NCBI RefSeq assembly: GCF_000024005.1
Contig: NC_013132.1
Coordinates: 4,272,001-4,336,000 of the forward strand
Reading direction: 5' to 3'
From: Chitinophaga pinensis DSM 2588
GTDB lineage: Bacteria > Bacteroidota > Bacteroidia > Chitinophagales > Chitinophagaceae
DNA length: 64,000 bases
Part shown: positions 26,792-36,333 of the stretch, piece after piece
Numbering within the stretch: the first letter of the stretch is position 1
Layout: every line of letters begins with the position of its first letter
Position numbers and translations under genes: made by a program
The notes under the pieces: generated by a model
Databases searched by the model: none
What the model saw: the letters and a program-made list of their open reading frames with translations, nothing else
What the model was told of the DNA's origin: nothing

Positions 26792-27658
26792 ATGTCGCGT
26801 ATTATTAAATCAGGATTGATTCAGATGAGCTTACCCAAAACAGAAGGCGAAGGTACCATTGAAGAGATAAAGGAAGCGATGATTCAGAAACACATTCCCC
26901 TGATAGAGGAAGCCGGAGAAAAAGGTGTACAGATCCTTTGTTTACAGGAAATTTTCGACACCCCTTATTTTTGTCCGGGCCAGGATGCCAAATGGTATGC
27001 TTCTGCTGAAACAGTACCTGGTCCTACAACCGAACGCATGGCCGCCTATGCAAAGAAATACAACATGGTGATCATCGTACCGATCTACGAAAAGGAACAG
27101 GCAGGCGTATTATACAACACCGCCGCTGTGATCGATGCAGATGGTACCTACCTGGGCAAATACAGAAAGAATCATATTCCGCATACTTCGGGCTTCTGGG
27201 AGAAATTCTTCTTTAAACCGGGTAACCTCGGCTACCCCGTGTTCCAGACGAGATATGCAAAGGTAGGTGTCTACATCTGCTATGACCGGCACTTCCCGGA
27301 TGGCGCACGGATACTCGGACTCAATGGTGCAGAGATCGTATATAATCCGTCGGCAACAGTAGCCGGTCTGTCACAGTATCTATGGAAACTGGAACAACCT
27401 GCTCATGCAGCTGCCAATGGTTATTTCATGGGCTGTATTAACAGGGTAGGAGAAGAAAAGCCCTGGAATATAGGTAAGTTTTATGGGTCTTCGTACTTCG
27501 TGGATCCCCGCGGACAAATATTCGCCAGTGCTTCCGAAGACAAAGACGAACTGCTGATCGCCTCTTTCGACCTCGACATGATAGACGAAGTCAGGAATGT
27601 GTGGCAGTTCTTCAGAGACCGCCGGCCGGAAACCTATGGTAAACTGACGGAGTTATAA
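26792..27658 (+). CDS. Beta-ureidopropionase (N-carbamoyl-beta-alanine amidohydrolase), nitrilase superfamily
   Basis: The 288-residue enzyme belongs to the carbon-nitrogen hydrolases. The catalytic triad reads E53 (LCLQEIF), K126 (KYRKNHIP) and C163 (YICYDRHFPD). It releases CO2 and ammonia from N-carbamoyl-beta-alanine. The sequence SGFWEKFFFKPGN is typical of the beta-alanine synthase-like branch. Gene order places it directly after dihydropyrimidinase with a 40-base gap. Confidence 0.92.
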   Translation: MSRIIKSGLIQMSLPKTEGEGTIEEIKEAMIQKHIPLIEEAGEKGVQILCLQEIFDTPYFCPGQDAKWYASAETVPGPTTERMAAYAKKYNMVIIVPIYEKEQAGVLYNTAAVIDADGTYLGKYRKNHIPHTSGFWEKFFFKPGNLGYPVFQTRYAKVGVYICYDRHFPDGARILGLNGAEIVYNPSATVAGLSQYLWKLEQPAHAAANGYFMGCINRVGEEKPWNIGKFYGSSYFVDPRGQIFASASEDKDELLIASFDLDMIDEVRNVWQFFRDRRPETYGKLTEL

Positions 27659-27678
27659 GTTTCATTTAAATCACCTAT

Positions 27679-29040
27679 ATGGCAGTACGCAATAACAGAT
27701 TGACTGCTGAGGAATACGAACAGCATTTCAGCGATATACATCCCCCGTTTGAAACAAGGGATGCGGCAATGGTAGATGCCAACCGCTGCCTCTTTTGTTA
27801 TGATGCCCCCTGTACAAAAAGTTGCCCCACAGGGATCAATGTGCCCAAATTCATCAAACAGATCACGACAGATAATCTCCGTGGAGCGGCCTATACCATC
27901 CTTTCTTCCAATATTATGGGCGGCGGATGCGCAAAGGTTTGTCCGGTAGAAAAACTCTGCGAAGGCGCCTGTGTGTACAACCTCAGGGAGGAAGAAGCGA
28001 TTCCCATCGCCCGGCTGCAGCGTTATGCAACGGAAAAGGCCATTGAAGAGAAATGGCAGCTGTTTGAAAGGAAAGTCACTATCGGGAAAAAGGTAGCCGT
28101 GATTGGTGCTGGTCCTGCCGGACTCAGTTGTGCCCACGCACTTTCCCGCGAAGGGGTAGACGTGACGATCTTTGAAAGAGAAGAAAAAGGGGGCGGACTG
28201 ATGACCTATGGCATCGCCGCTTATAAAGTTACGCCACAATTCTGCTGCGACGAAGTGGATTTTATCACCTCACTGGGTGGGATAAATATTCAATATGGGA
28301 AGGAACTGGGAAAGGATATAACGCTGGATGAACTGCAACAACAATATGATGCGGTATACCTCGCTTTTGGCGTCGGACTGGCACGTCAGCTGTACATCCC
28401 CGGTGAGCAAATGGAAGGCGTGGTAGATGCCATCAGTTTCATTTATGATATCCGGAACAATGGTTATCCTACGGTACCTGTAGGCGACCAGGTGGCCGTC
28501 ATCGGTATGGGTATGACCGCTATTGATGCGGCCACACAAGCCAAACGATTAGGCGCAAAAGAAGTAACACTGGTCTACAGAAGAACACAGCAGGAAATGC
28601 CCTGTACAGAAAGCGAAATGAATATCGCCTTACTGGACGGCTGCAAGATCGTCTGGCTAGCAGCACCAGCAGAGATATTGGGAGAAAATGGTAAAGTGAC
28701 GCAATTAGTGTGTCATATCGTGCAACTGGAACCTGATGCAAACGGCCACAGACAACCCGTGATCACAGCAGAGAAAATAGTATTGCCGGTGGATATGGTC
28801 ATCAAGGCCGCCGGACAAATGCCTTACGAGCAACTGGTACATGACTATCAGCTGCATCATAACAATGGAAAGATCAGTGTAACGGCGAATAGCATCAGTA
28901 GTGTCACCGGTGTATTTGCCGGCGGTGACTGTGTCAATGGAGGCAAGGAAGTGGTAGACGCCGTACAGGCAGGAAAAGATGGCGCAAAAGCAATTTTACA
29001 GTATCTGCTGGACGGCGGACAAGCCGGCAACAGCCTTTAA
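27679..29040 (+). CDS. preT: NAD-dependent dihydropyrimidine dehydrogenase, flavin/Fe-S subunit PreT
   Basis: The 453-residue subunit transfers electrons between NAD(P)H and PreA for reduction of uracil and thymine. An N-terminal Fe-S domain carries two Cys groups (CLFCYDAPCTKSCPTG and CAKVCPVEKLCEGAC). It is followed by the FAD motif VIGAGPAGLSCAHALSREG (about residues 140-158), the NAD(P) motif VIGMGMTAIDAATQAKRLG and a C-terminal FAD-closing segment FAGGDCVNGG. It corresponds to the N-terminal half of eukaryotic dihydropyrimidine dehydrogenase. Its stop is 10 bases before preA, and the two proteins should form a complex. Confidence 0.94.
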   Translation: MAVRNNRLTAEEYEQHFSDIHPPFETRDAAMVDANRCLFCYDAPCTKSCPTGINVPKFIKQITTDNLRGAAYTILSSNIMGGGCAKVCPVEKLCEGACVYNLREEEAIPIARLQRYATEKAIEEKWQLFERKVTIGKKVAVIGAGPAGLSCAHALSREGVDVTIFEREEKGGGLMTYGIAAYKVTPQFCCDEVDFITSLGGINIQYGKELGKDITLDELQQQYDAVYLAFGVGLARQLYIPGEQMEGVVDAISFIYDIRNNGYPTVPVGDQVAVIGMGMTAIDAATQAKRLGAKEVTLVYRRTQQEMPCTESEMNIALLDGCKIVWLAAPAEILGENGKVTQLVCHIVQLEPDANGHRQPVITAEKIVLPVDMVIKAAGQMPYEQLVHDYQLHHNNGKISVTANSISSVTGVFAGGDCVNGGKEVVDAVQAGKDGAKAILQYLLDGGQAGNSL

Positions 29041-29050
29041 ACTTTTTCCT

Positions 29051-30319
29051 ATGGCAGACATATCAGCCAATTTTCTGGGTATCAGATCGCCAAATCCTTA
29101 CTGGCTGGCGAGCGCTCCTCCGACGGATAAAAAGATCAATGTGCTCAGGGCTTTTGAAGCCGGATGGGGAGGGGTAGTCTGGAAAACACTGGGCAGTCAG
29201 GTGAAGAATGTCTCTTCCCGTTATTCTTCTGTTGATTACAACGGCAGTCGCGTGATGGGTTTCAACAACATTGAACTCATCAGTGATCGTCCGCTGGATA
29301 TCAACCTGAAAGAAATAGCAGAATGTGTGCGCCTTTTCCCGGACCGTGCCATGATCGTATCATTGATGGCCGACAACAACCGGGAAAGCTGGCATGAGCT
29401 GATCAAAAAGGTAGAAGATACCGGTGCACATGGCCTCGAACTGAACTTCGGATGCCCTCATGGCATGACCGAGAGAGGGATGGGCGCGGCTGTCGGACAA
29501 GACCCCGAAATAGCAGGCCGCGTAGTAGCGTGGGTCATGGAAGTTGCCAGCATACCTGTGATTACCAAATTAACCCCGAATGTACATTCCGTAGTACCTA
29601 CGGGACGAGCGTCTGTATTAGCCGGCTGCCATGCATTATCCCTGATCAATACCATTCAATCTGTTACCGGTGTCAACCTGGATACTTTTGTCCCTAATCC
29701 CAATGTCGGCGGACAATCCACCTTTGGTGGCTATTGTGGTCCGGCAGTAAAACCCATTGCCCTCAAAATGCTGACCACCATCAGCCAGGATCCGGTTACT
29801 TCACGGGTGCCCATCTCCGGTATCGGTGGTATCAGTACCTGGAAGGATGCCGCAGAATTTATGTTATTAGGCGCTACTACCGTACAGGTCTGCACAGCGG
29901 CGATGCGTTACGGTTTCCGCATCATAGAAGATCTCTGCGACGGACTGAATAACTGGATGGATGAAAAAGGCTTCCGCACAATCGATGATTTTATCGGTCG
30001 TTCCGTACCAACACTGACGAGCTGGGAGGAACTGGATATCAATTATCATATTGTCGCTAATATCAACCAGGAAAAATGCATTCACTGTGGATTGTGCTAT
30101 ATCAGCTGCGAAGATGGTTCGCATCAGGCCATTAACCTGGCATATGGCAATCCTTACAATACTTATTCGATCAAAGAGGAAGAATGTGTAGGCTGTAACC
30201 TGTGTAAACTGGTATGCCCCGTAGATAATTGTATTACAATGGTAGAACAACGGAAGGGAGAGGAGTATGTGAACTGGAAAGAATTCCAGCAAAGAGGGAT
30301 GCCGTTGAATGACCACTGA
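29051..30319 (+). CDS. preA: NAD-dependent dihydropyrimidine dehydrogenase, catalytic subunit PreA
   Basis: The 422-residue subunit has an FMN-binding TIM barrel (about residues 1-310) and a C-terminal ferredoxin domain with two [4Fe-4S] sites (CIHCGLCYISC and CVGCNLCKLVCPVDNC). It reduces uracil and thymine to the dihydro forms. The active-site loop reads CPHGMTERGMGAAVGQDPE. From memory of pig DPD, its catalytic Cys671 falls in LACGQDPE, so V148 occupies that position here; bacterial PreA proteins may share this. I chose the ATG at 29051; the frame runs back into preT. It is the last gene of the operon. Confidence 0.94.
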   Translation: MADISANFLGIRSPNPYWLASAPPTDKKINVLRAFEAGWGGVVWKTLGSQVKNVSSRYSSVDYNGSRVMGFNNIELISDRPLDINLKEIAECVRLFPDRAMIVSLMADNNRESWHELIKKVEDTGAHGLELNFGCPHGMTERGMGAAVGQDPEIAGRVVAWVMEVASIPVITKLTPNVHSVVPTGRASVLAGCHALSLINTIQSVTGVNLDTFVPNPNVGGQSTFGGYCGPAVKPIALKMLTTISQDPVTSRVPISGIGGISTWKDAAEFMLLGATTVQVCTAAMRYGFRIIEDLCDGLNNWMDEKGFRTIDDFIGRSVPTLTSWEELDINYHIVANINQEKCIHCGLCYISCEDGSHQAINLAYGNPYNTYSIKEEECVGCNLCKLVCPVDNCITMVEQRKGEEYVNWKEFQQRGMPLNDH

Positions 30320-30322
30320 CTC

Positions 30323-30476
30323 AATTAGGAATTAGGTAATTAGGAATTAGGAATTGGTGAGCCTTATCTCGCTAATTTTTTTCATTTCTATTTACATGCT
30401 TAATAGCGAAAAGCAATAAATGCAGCAGCTGCATATTATGACCAATTCCTAATTCCTAATTGATAATTCCTAATTT
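30323..30476. repeat. Inverted-repeat element with AATTAGGAATT units, second copy
   Basis: A perfect 21-base inverted repeat (30338-30358 with 30441-30461) ends an 82-base loop, and further AATTAGGAATT-type units extend both arms. The core AATTAGGAATTAGGAATT is the same as at 20283-20299. As at the first copy it fills the gap between convergent stop codons, here preA and the phospholipase C gene. Confidence 0.8.
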
Positions 30477-32982
30477 ATACTGTTCTTCCCATCAGCGGGT
30501 CTGTCACACTTGCCTTACCCGTCTCCACGTGTCCGGCAAAACTCTCTGCCAGCAGCGTACCCGGCACACTTACTGTATAATCATACCACTGATGACTTTT
30601 CGCTAAGTTGAGGATGACTTTCGTTGTTTCCTGCGGAGCGATACTTCTTTTGATCGTGGTGTTTTTATAGCTGTTATCCCTGATCTCTATTGAAATCGCA
30701 CGGCTATCGTTGTTGGTGATAGTGACGATGATATTACCGCTCAATGCTGCATTACCTTTCTTGCCTTTTTCGTAACTGCTGTCTATTTTAATCAGCGGAT
30801 TGTTCCGGTCACCTGCAAATTCACGATAGAAACCATTCGGTGCATATACACGCAGGTGATATCTGCCATTCTCAAATGCGGATACATCCCAGTTGTCCGT
30901 CAGGGTATCACCGGCAGCGGTGGCATATTGCCAGGTGCGCAGTGCTTCCTGCTGATAAGGATTCATCGCATATACCATGAATGGAGCGCCGGCAGCTTTA
31001 TCGCCGAAGGCTGTATTATCTGCCTGAAAACTGATCGCAAACTTGTTCTGCTTTTTCTCATACACTCCGTTTACCAGCAATTCATACGGAACGGCGCAGG
31101 CATTGCGGGTACCTTTTTCCTGTTGCGGGAAATAAGCCGACTGTGCATGGTCTTTATTGATCTGTGCTATTTCGGTAGCAGAGAGTGCCTTGAAATTGGC
31201 AGGCGCATCTTTGAACTTCGCACTATAGATCTTTTCAAGGAATTCCTGTTTGTGCAGGAATTCAGGGGATTCGATCTTTTCACCGTTGTAAGGTCTGAAC
31301 GCGGAACTAAGATCGCCGCAGACAGTTCTTCTCCATTGCGTGATATTCTCTTCCTTTACCTGTTTGTTGAATTTCTTCGCGAGGAAGTTTTCCAGGAATT
31401 GCAGAGAAGAGGTATGATCGAAGAGTTCAGAACATACATAACCGCCTCTTGACCATGGCGAAGCGATGATCATCGGTACACGATACCCCAGACCAATAGA
31501 GCTTTCCCTGATACGGCTAGGCGTAGCAGAAGGGTTGGTCTGCTGGTCTTTCAGTACAAAGTCCATTTTAGGGTCTATTCCCTCTGACACTTTACCTGCG
31601 TTCTCCTTATAAGGGTTAGGTACTGCATAAGGCGGAACGTGGTCAAAAAAGCCATCATTTTCATCATAGGTGAGAATGAAAATGGTCTTCTTCCATACTT
31701 CCGGATTCTGCAACAGGATTTCCATTACTTCATTCACATACCAGGGACCAAACCAGGGTACACCCGGATGGTCGGAGAAGTTGGCAGGCGTCATCAGCCA
31801 GGAAACAGTCGGCAGGGTACCATTTTTCACATCCTCTCTGAACTGGTGCAGGATATCTCCTCTAGGGATGTTGAGCTCCCTGTCGGTACCAGCATCTTCA
31901 TACTTCATGTTCGTGAGATCATGGAAAGCAGGATCATTACTGTTAACAGTGAAAGCTTTTGCATTCAGTTGTTTCTGCTCTTCCGGCAGCTTGTTGTAAG
32001 CTTCCATGGTGTAGGTCAGCTTATCTTCCTCGATCTTCGCCAGTACTTTCTTTGCAGCTGCCAGTTTCATACTGTTATCATTTGCAGGATCTTTCTCTAA
32101 CGCAGCGATTTCTTTCAGTATATTGGCTTTCTTCAGATCGAGATTGGCGATACTACCGGGGTGCAGGCGTACATTGAACTGTTTGTAGTATTCCAGTACG
32201 TTGGTACCGAAGTTACTCAGCCAGGCGCTTTCGTCTCCTTTCAGACCGTAACCCATGGTCAGCTCATTCTGGTATACTTTCCAGGAGATACCGTTTTCCT
32301 GCAGGCGCTCCGGATAAGTTTTCCAATCCAGTTCCGGTGTAACGTAGTTGTTTACATTCCAGAGATGCGCTACACCTTCCGGTGTATTTTTTTCCCTGAC
32401 AGTACCGGTCATCCAGTAGTGACGGTTAGGATGCGTGCCGGTGATGCTGGAACAGAAGTTCTGATCGCATACGGTGAATGCATCTGCCAGTGAATAGTAG
32501 AAAGGGAAATCGGAGCGGTCGCAATAGCCCATGGTAAGCGGCGTCGCTACATATTCTTTATTGGAGGCTTTCTTTACATCCAGCCAGCGGTCATATTTAC
32601 CATCGTTACGCGCATCGGTCTGGTCTGTCCAGTTGTGTGGCGTGGATCCCATCCAGGGCACTTTCGTGTCTTTGGTGTTCAGCCGGAAAGGTGCGTAAGT
32701 CTGTCCTTCCTTGTTGGTTTGCAACCATACCTTGTTCTGGTTGCTGAGGCGGATGGCACGGGGATCATTAAATCCGCGTACACCCTGCATCATACCAAAA
32801 AGGTGGTCAAAGGAACGGTTTTCCTGCATCAGGAACACGACATGCTCCGCATCATAAAAAGTACTGCCGGGAGCAGGATTAAGGGCTAATGCTCTCTGAA
32901 TAGCCGGCGGCATGGCGTTGGCAAGAGCAGCACTACCTGATAACAGTGCTGCTTTTCTTAAAAATTCTCTGCGGGTATCCAT
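30475..32982 (-). CDS. Tat-exported phospholipase C, phosphocholine-specific type
   Basis: The 835-residue protein begins with a twin-arginine signal (RREFLRKAALLSGSAALANA) and the phosphoesterase domain start VVFLMQENRSFDHLFG, where the Glu-Asn pair and following Asp/His belong to the metal site and nucleophile region of the acid-phosphatase-like superfamily. Further marks are SITGTHPNRHYWMTG and TYDENDGFFDHVPPY. Two C-terminal beta domains (about residues 625-830) resemble the DUF756 repeats of PlcH-type enzymes. It would cleave phosphatidylcholine or related lipids in the periplasm or outside. The ATG at 32982 begins the Tat signal, 22 bases after the receptor stop, so the pair looks co-transcribed. 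Confidence 0.92.
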   Translation of the reverse strand: MDTRREFLRKAALLSGSAALANAMPPAIQRALALNPAPGSTFYDAEHVVFLMQENRSFDHLFGMMQGVRGFNDPRAIRLSNQNKVWLQTNKEGQTYAPFRLNTKDTKVPWMGSTPHNWTDQTDARNDGKYDRWLDVKKASNKEYVATPLTMGYCDRSDFPFYYSLADAFTVCDQNFCSSITGTHPNRHYWMTGTVREKNTPEGVAHLWNVNNYVTPELDWKTYPERLQENGISWKVYQNELTMGYGLKGDESAWLSNFGTNVLEYYKQFNVRLHPGSIANLDLKKANILKEIAALEKDPANDNSMKLAAAKKVLAKIEEDKLTYTMEAYNKLPEEQKQLNAKAFTVNSNDPAFHDLTNMKYEDAGTDRELNIPRGDILHQFREDVKNGTLPTVSWLMTPANFSDHPGVPWFGPWYVNEVMEILLQNPEVWKKTIFILTYDENDGFFDHVPPYAVPNPYKENAGKVSEGIDPKMDFVLKDQQTNPSATPSRIRESSIGLGYRVPMIIASPWSRGGYVCSELFDHTSSLQFLENFLAKKFNKQVKEENITQWRRTVCGDLSSAFRPYNGEKIESPEFLHKQEFLEKIYSAKFKDAPANFKALSATEIAQINKDHAQSAYFPQQEKGTRNACAVPYELLVNGVYEKKQNKFAISFQADNTAFGDKAAGAPFMVYAMNPYQQEALRTWQYATAAGDTLTDNWDVSAFENGRYHLRVYAPNGFYREFAGDRNNPLIKIDSSYEKGKKGNAALSGNIIVTITNNDSRAISIEIRDNSYKNTTIKRSIAPQETTKVILNLAKSHQWYDYTVSVPGTLLAESFAGHVETGKASVTDPLMGRTV

Positions 32983-33004
32983 ATATCGAATATGATGATT
33001 TAGC

Positions 33005-36000
33005 TTAGAATGAATAGCGGGCGCCCAGCTGTACCTGGTATGGCGTACCATTCTTTGTCGTAACGCCCACATTCTCGTTTACACGGTATTTGTATTCTTT
33101 GGTAGCCTGATCAAATCCTGTTACGAATAAAAGGCTCTGATCGCCCAGGTTGTAGTTAACACCCCAGTTTTTATTCAGGAGGTTAGCGAAGTTAAACACA
33201 TCAACACTAAAGGTCAAGCCCTGTGTTTTAAATGTTTTGAAAGTTTTCTGCAGTCTTACGTCAAAAGTACCGGAGAAAGGATTAGATCCACCGTTACGGT
33301 CAGCTATCCTGCCCAGGCTCTGGGTGATATATTTCTTTGCACGGTTTTCCGGGTTACTCAGCACTTTCTCCATAGAAGCTTTCACATCCGCCGGTGTATT
33401 GTGGTTATTCGGATCGAATACAAAGGCCAGGTCATTGTCTGTACCAGGACCACCTACGAAGTCGCCGTTGATATCTGCATCTACTGTCATAGAAAAGCGG
33501 GTACCGGACAATCCTCTGAAGGTACCGGCAAATACAAATCCTTTCCAGTTTGGTGTCGCACCGTACAGTACGATTTTGTGTCTGAACTGGTTATCGGAAT
33601 AGTTCATTTCAGTCAGGTCTCTCGGATCAGATTTTACTGCTCTGAAAGTAGAGGTATTGGCCACGTTACCATTGTAGGAGGAGTTGTCTTTTGCATCGTT
33701 CCAGGTATAGCTCACGTTGAAATAACCATCTTTGAAGTAACGCAGACTCGCATCAACAATCACAGCAGCCTGTCTCAGTTTAGCGCCATTGGTCAGCATC
33801 AGTGTTCTGCCTACATCCTGTGTTTTTCTGCCCAGTACGTTGTTGGTAGTACCGTTGGCAGTGATCGTGCTCGCCGGAACGAATACGGCCCTGTTGTTCT
33901 CATTGGCCAGACGGAAATAAGGCTGATCTACTATGTTCTGATCCAGGTATACATAGTTGTTGCTGGTATGCGAGTAAAGGAAGTTTACACCTACACGCAG
34001 CCAGTCGCCGAAGATCTTATTATAGCTGATATTGCTTTTGAAAATAGAGGGCATTTTCAGGTTCGGATCGTTCAGGTTGATGGTAGATACAGTTGGCACA
34101 CCATTGATCAGACCAGGAGCGGTAGAAGGATCTTTCCTGTAAGAAACGAAATCCGGTACGGGAACCAGGCTGGTGCCAGTGGCAGGACGGGATACATCGA
34201 TAGAGGCCACCATGGTACCGCTGTTCTGGATATTGTTTACCTGTGCATAGTTCACCGGATAAGCGGAGAACAAACCTGCACCTACACGCACGATATCGGT
34301 TTTGTTACCCTTGATATCCCAGGTTAACTGCAAACGGGGCTGGATCTTACCGGCATCAGTAATTTTGCTGTCAGTACGTAGGCCGAACGCTTTCTCCACA
34401 GCCGGGTTATAATCTGCCTGGCTCAGGTAGCTGGTCAGGTCCCATCTTACACCAATGAGGGCTTCTACGTTCTTTACCGGCTCAAATTGCATCTGTCCGA
34501 AGAGAGAGGCATTCAGTATCCATTGCTGTACGGAAGGAATACCTTTTAAAGGTACTTCTCTGGCGTAACGGGATGGATTCATATCCGCAAATTCCTGCAG
34601 ACTGTTAAAGATAAAACGGCCGTTCTGTTCGCTGGAAATATAAGTATCCAGGTAGGTCAGGGTGTTATCTGTACCGAAGGTAAAACGGTATTTTCCTTTG
34701 GTCAGATAAGAGGTGTTCACGAGCTGTATCTGGTTTTCCAGGTTGCTTTCCGGAAAGAAACGTTGTCCGCCCAGCTGTACGGTGGTGTTACCCATAGTAC
34801 CATTCGGCAGTAAGGAACGAACGGTTACAATCGCACGTGGGATATTAGCAGCAGGCAGTTCGCTGTTCGGATAATAATTACGCGTAGCCGTCTGATACTG
34901 TACTTTCAGTTCGTTCAGGAAGGTAGGCGTAAACTGGGTACGTAAAGACGCCAGTGTACTATTTTCTCTCGACTTGAAATTACCCCATACTTCAAACAGG
35001 TTGATGTTAGAGTTATCGCTGTTGCTGTTTGGGTTTTTCCAGTCGCTGTAGTTGTTACGGATGGTCAGGCGGTTTTTTGCATTGATCTGCCAGTCGAGGC
35101 GTACAAAGAAGGTATTCGCCAGTGTTTTACGCTGGAATTCTCCTACCTGCGGATTATTACTCAGACCATATTTAGTACGGGCAATATTCAGCACAGTATC
35201 CAGAGCACCCCTGCTGATACGGTTAGCGATGATGTCATTATCATCTTTCAGGTCGGCAATGTAGAAGGGCTGTTTTTCATCCTGTCTGTCCAGTGCGGTA
35301 AAGAAATGCAGTTTGTCTTTGATGATGGGGCCACCCAGGCTGAAGCCATACTGGTTGGTGGTGAACTGCTGCTGACGTTTGTTACCTCTGATGTCATAAG
35401 GACTGGCAAGAAAGTCAGAACGATAGTAGTCGAATACGCTACCGGTCAGTGTATTGGTACCTGATTTTGTTACCACGCTTACAGCGCCACCACCCTGACG
35501 GCCCTGTGTCACATCATATACGTTGGTAATCACTTCAAACTCACGGATCGCTTCGAGTGACAGAGAATAAGGACCACTACCCAGCGCACCGGAAGTCAGG
35601 TTGTTTCTGGCGCTGGCGCCATCAATCAGGAAGTTGGTCGAAGAAGCACGTTGTCCGCTGATATTGGTACCATTCGTAGTAGGTGCCAGTGCGGACAGGT
35701 TATTGAAGTTCCTGTTCTGCGCCGGCAACTGCTGGATGTTCTGTGCGGTGACTGCGGTACTGGACCCCAATCGGTCTATTCTTTTGTTGAGTGTATTGGC
35801 GTTGACGATGATCTCTTTTAGTTTGCTCACGGATTCGCTCATGGTAAAATCTATGATGAGGTTATCGCCCTGGTTAACGCTCAACTGGTTTTTGATCTGT
35901 GTGGCAAAACCGACGAAGGCCGCTTTTACGGTGTACGGCTTACCAAGGGGTAACTGGATGAAGGAGTATTTACCTTCTTTGTTTGTAATGGAAACAGACT

Positions 36001-36211
36001 GAAAACCGGTCGATTCGTTGCGTACGGTAACAGAAACGCCGGAGAGTCCCTTTCCGTCTGTACCGGTTATTTTACCGGAGATGGAAGCGTCTGTGGACTG
36101 CGCATAACTGTTGCTGGCATTAGTCAGGACAAAAAGAAGAAGAAATGTGCTGGCAATAAAGGTTGTGTGAATGACAAAATTCTTTATCATTCTTTGCAGA
36201 AAAAGATGCAT
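33005..36211 (-). CDS. TonB-dependent outer-membrane receptor with carboxypeptidase-regulatory-like N-terminal domain
   Basis: The 1068-residue protein has a signal peptide (ATG at 36211 or, more compactly, at 36190), then a carboxypeptidase-regulatory-like beta domain (about residues 42-125: ISGKITGTDGKGLSGVSVTV). A plug domain (about 145-260) contains ANTLNKRIDRLGSSTAVTAQ and IREFEVITNVYDV. The large beta-barrel ends in the terminal Phe of LGARYSF. It resembles the Oar-like branch rather than SusC because no SusD partner is present. The upstream FecR and ECF sigma genes suggest that ligand binding signals through this receptor. The adjacent phospholipase C hints at import of a phospholipid breakdown product, as inference. 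Confidence 0.9.
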   Translation of the reverse strand: MHLFLQRMIKNFVIHTTFIASTFLLLFVLTNASNSYAQSTDASISGKITGTDGKGLSGVSVTVRNESTGFQSVSITNKEGKYSFIQLPLGKPYTVKAAFVGFATQIKNQLSVNQGDNLIIDFTMSESVSKLKEIIVNANTLNKRIDRLGSSTAVTAQNIQQLPAQNRNFNNLSALAPTTNGTNISGQRASSTNFLIDGASARNNLTSGALGSGPYSLSLEAIREFEVITNVYDVTQGRQGGGAVSVVTKSGTNTLTGSVFDYYRSDFLASPYDIRGNKRQQQFTTNQYGFSLGGPIIKDKLHFFTALDRQDEKQPFYIADLKDDNDIIANRISRGALDTVLNIARTKYGLSNNPQVGEFQRKTLANTFFVRLDWQINAKNRLTIRNNYSDWKNPNSNSDNSNINLFEVWGNFKSRENSTLASLRTQFTPTFLNELKVQYQTATRNYYPNSELPAANIPRAIVTVRSLLPNGTMGNTTVQLGGQRFFPESNLENQIQLVNTSYLTKGKYRFTFGTDNTLTYLDTYISSEQNGRFIFNSLQEFADMNPSRYAREVPLKGIPSVQQWILNASLFGQMQFEPVKNVEALIGVRWDLTSYLSQADYNPAVEKAFGLRTDSKITDAGKIQPRLQLTWDIKGNKTDIVRVGAGLFSAYPVNYAQVNNIQNSGTMVASIDVSRPATGTSLVPVPDFVSYRKDPSTAPGLINGVPTVSTINLNDPNLKMPSIFKSNISYNKIFGDWLRVGVNFLYSHTSNNYVYLDQNIVDQPYFRLANENNRAVFVPASTITANGTTNNVLGRKTQDVGRTLMLTNGAKLRQAAVIVDASLRYFKDGYFNVSYTWNDAKDNSSYNGNVANTSTFRAVKSDPRDLTEMNYSDNQFRHKIVLYGATPNWKGFVFAGTFRGLSGTRFSMTVDADINGDFVGGPGTDNDLAFVFDPNNHNTPADVKASMEKVLSNPENRAKKYITQSLGRIADRNGGSNPFSGTFDVRLQKTFKTFKTQGLTFSVDVFNFANLLNKNWGVNYNLGDQSLLFVTGFDQATKEYKYRVNENVGVTTKNGTPYQVQLGARYSF

Positions 36212-36333
36212 CTTGTGATGTTTTAATTAATTTTTAGTTACTCAGTTAATTAAAGAAAGAGGTGCTTCATTACCTCTGGCATAGAAGCAAGGGTGCGTCA
36301 ACACTCTTGCTTTTTTTATTGTACCCTTTTAGT

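Noticed and set aside
27634..28239. Minus-strand frame of 201 codons opposite preT
   Set aside because: Antisense to the PreT FAD/Fe-S domain, which has strong family evidence.
33401..34327. Plus-strand open frame of 308 codons opposite the TonB-dependent receptor
   Set aside because: Antisense to the receptor beta-barrel; its composition is a reverse-strand artefact and no domain is recognisable.
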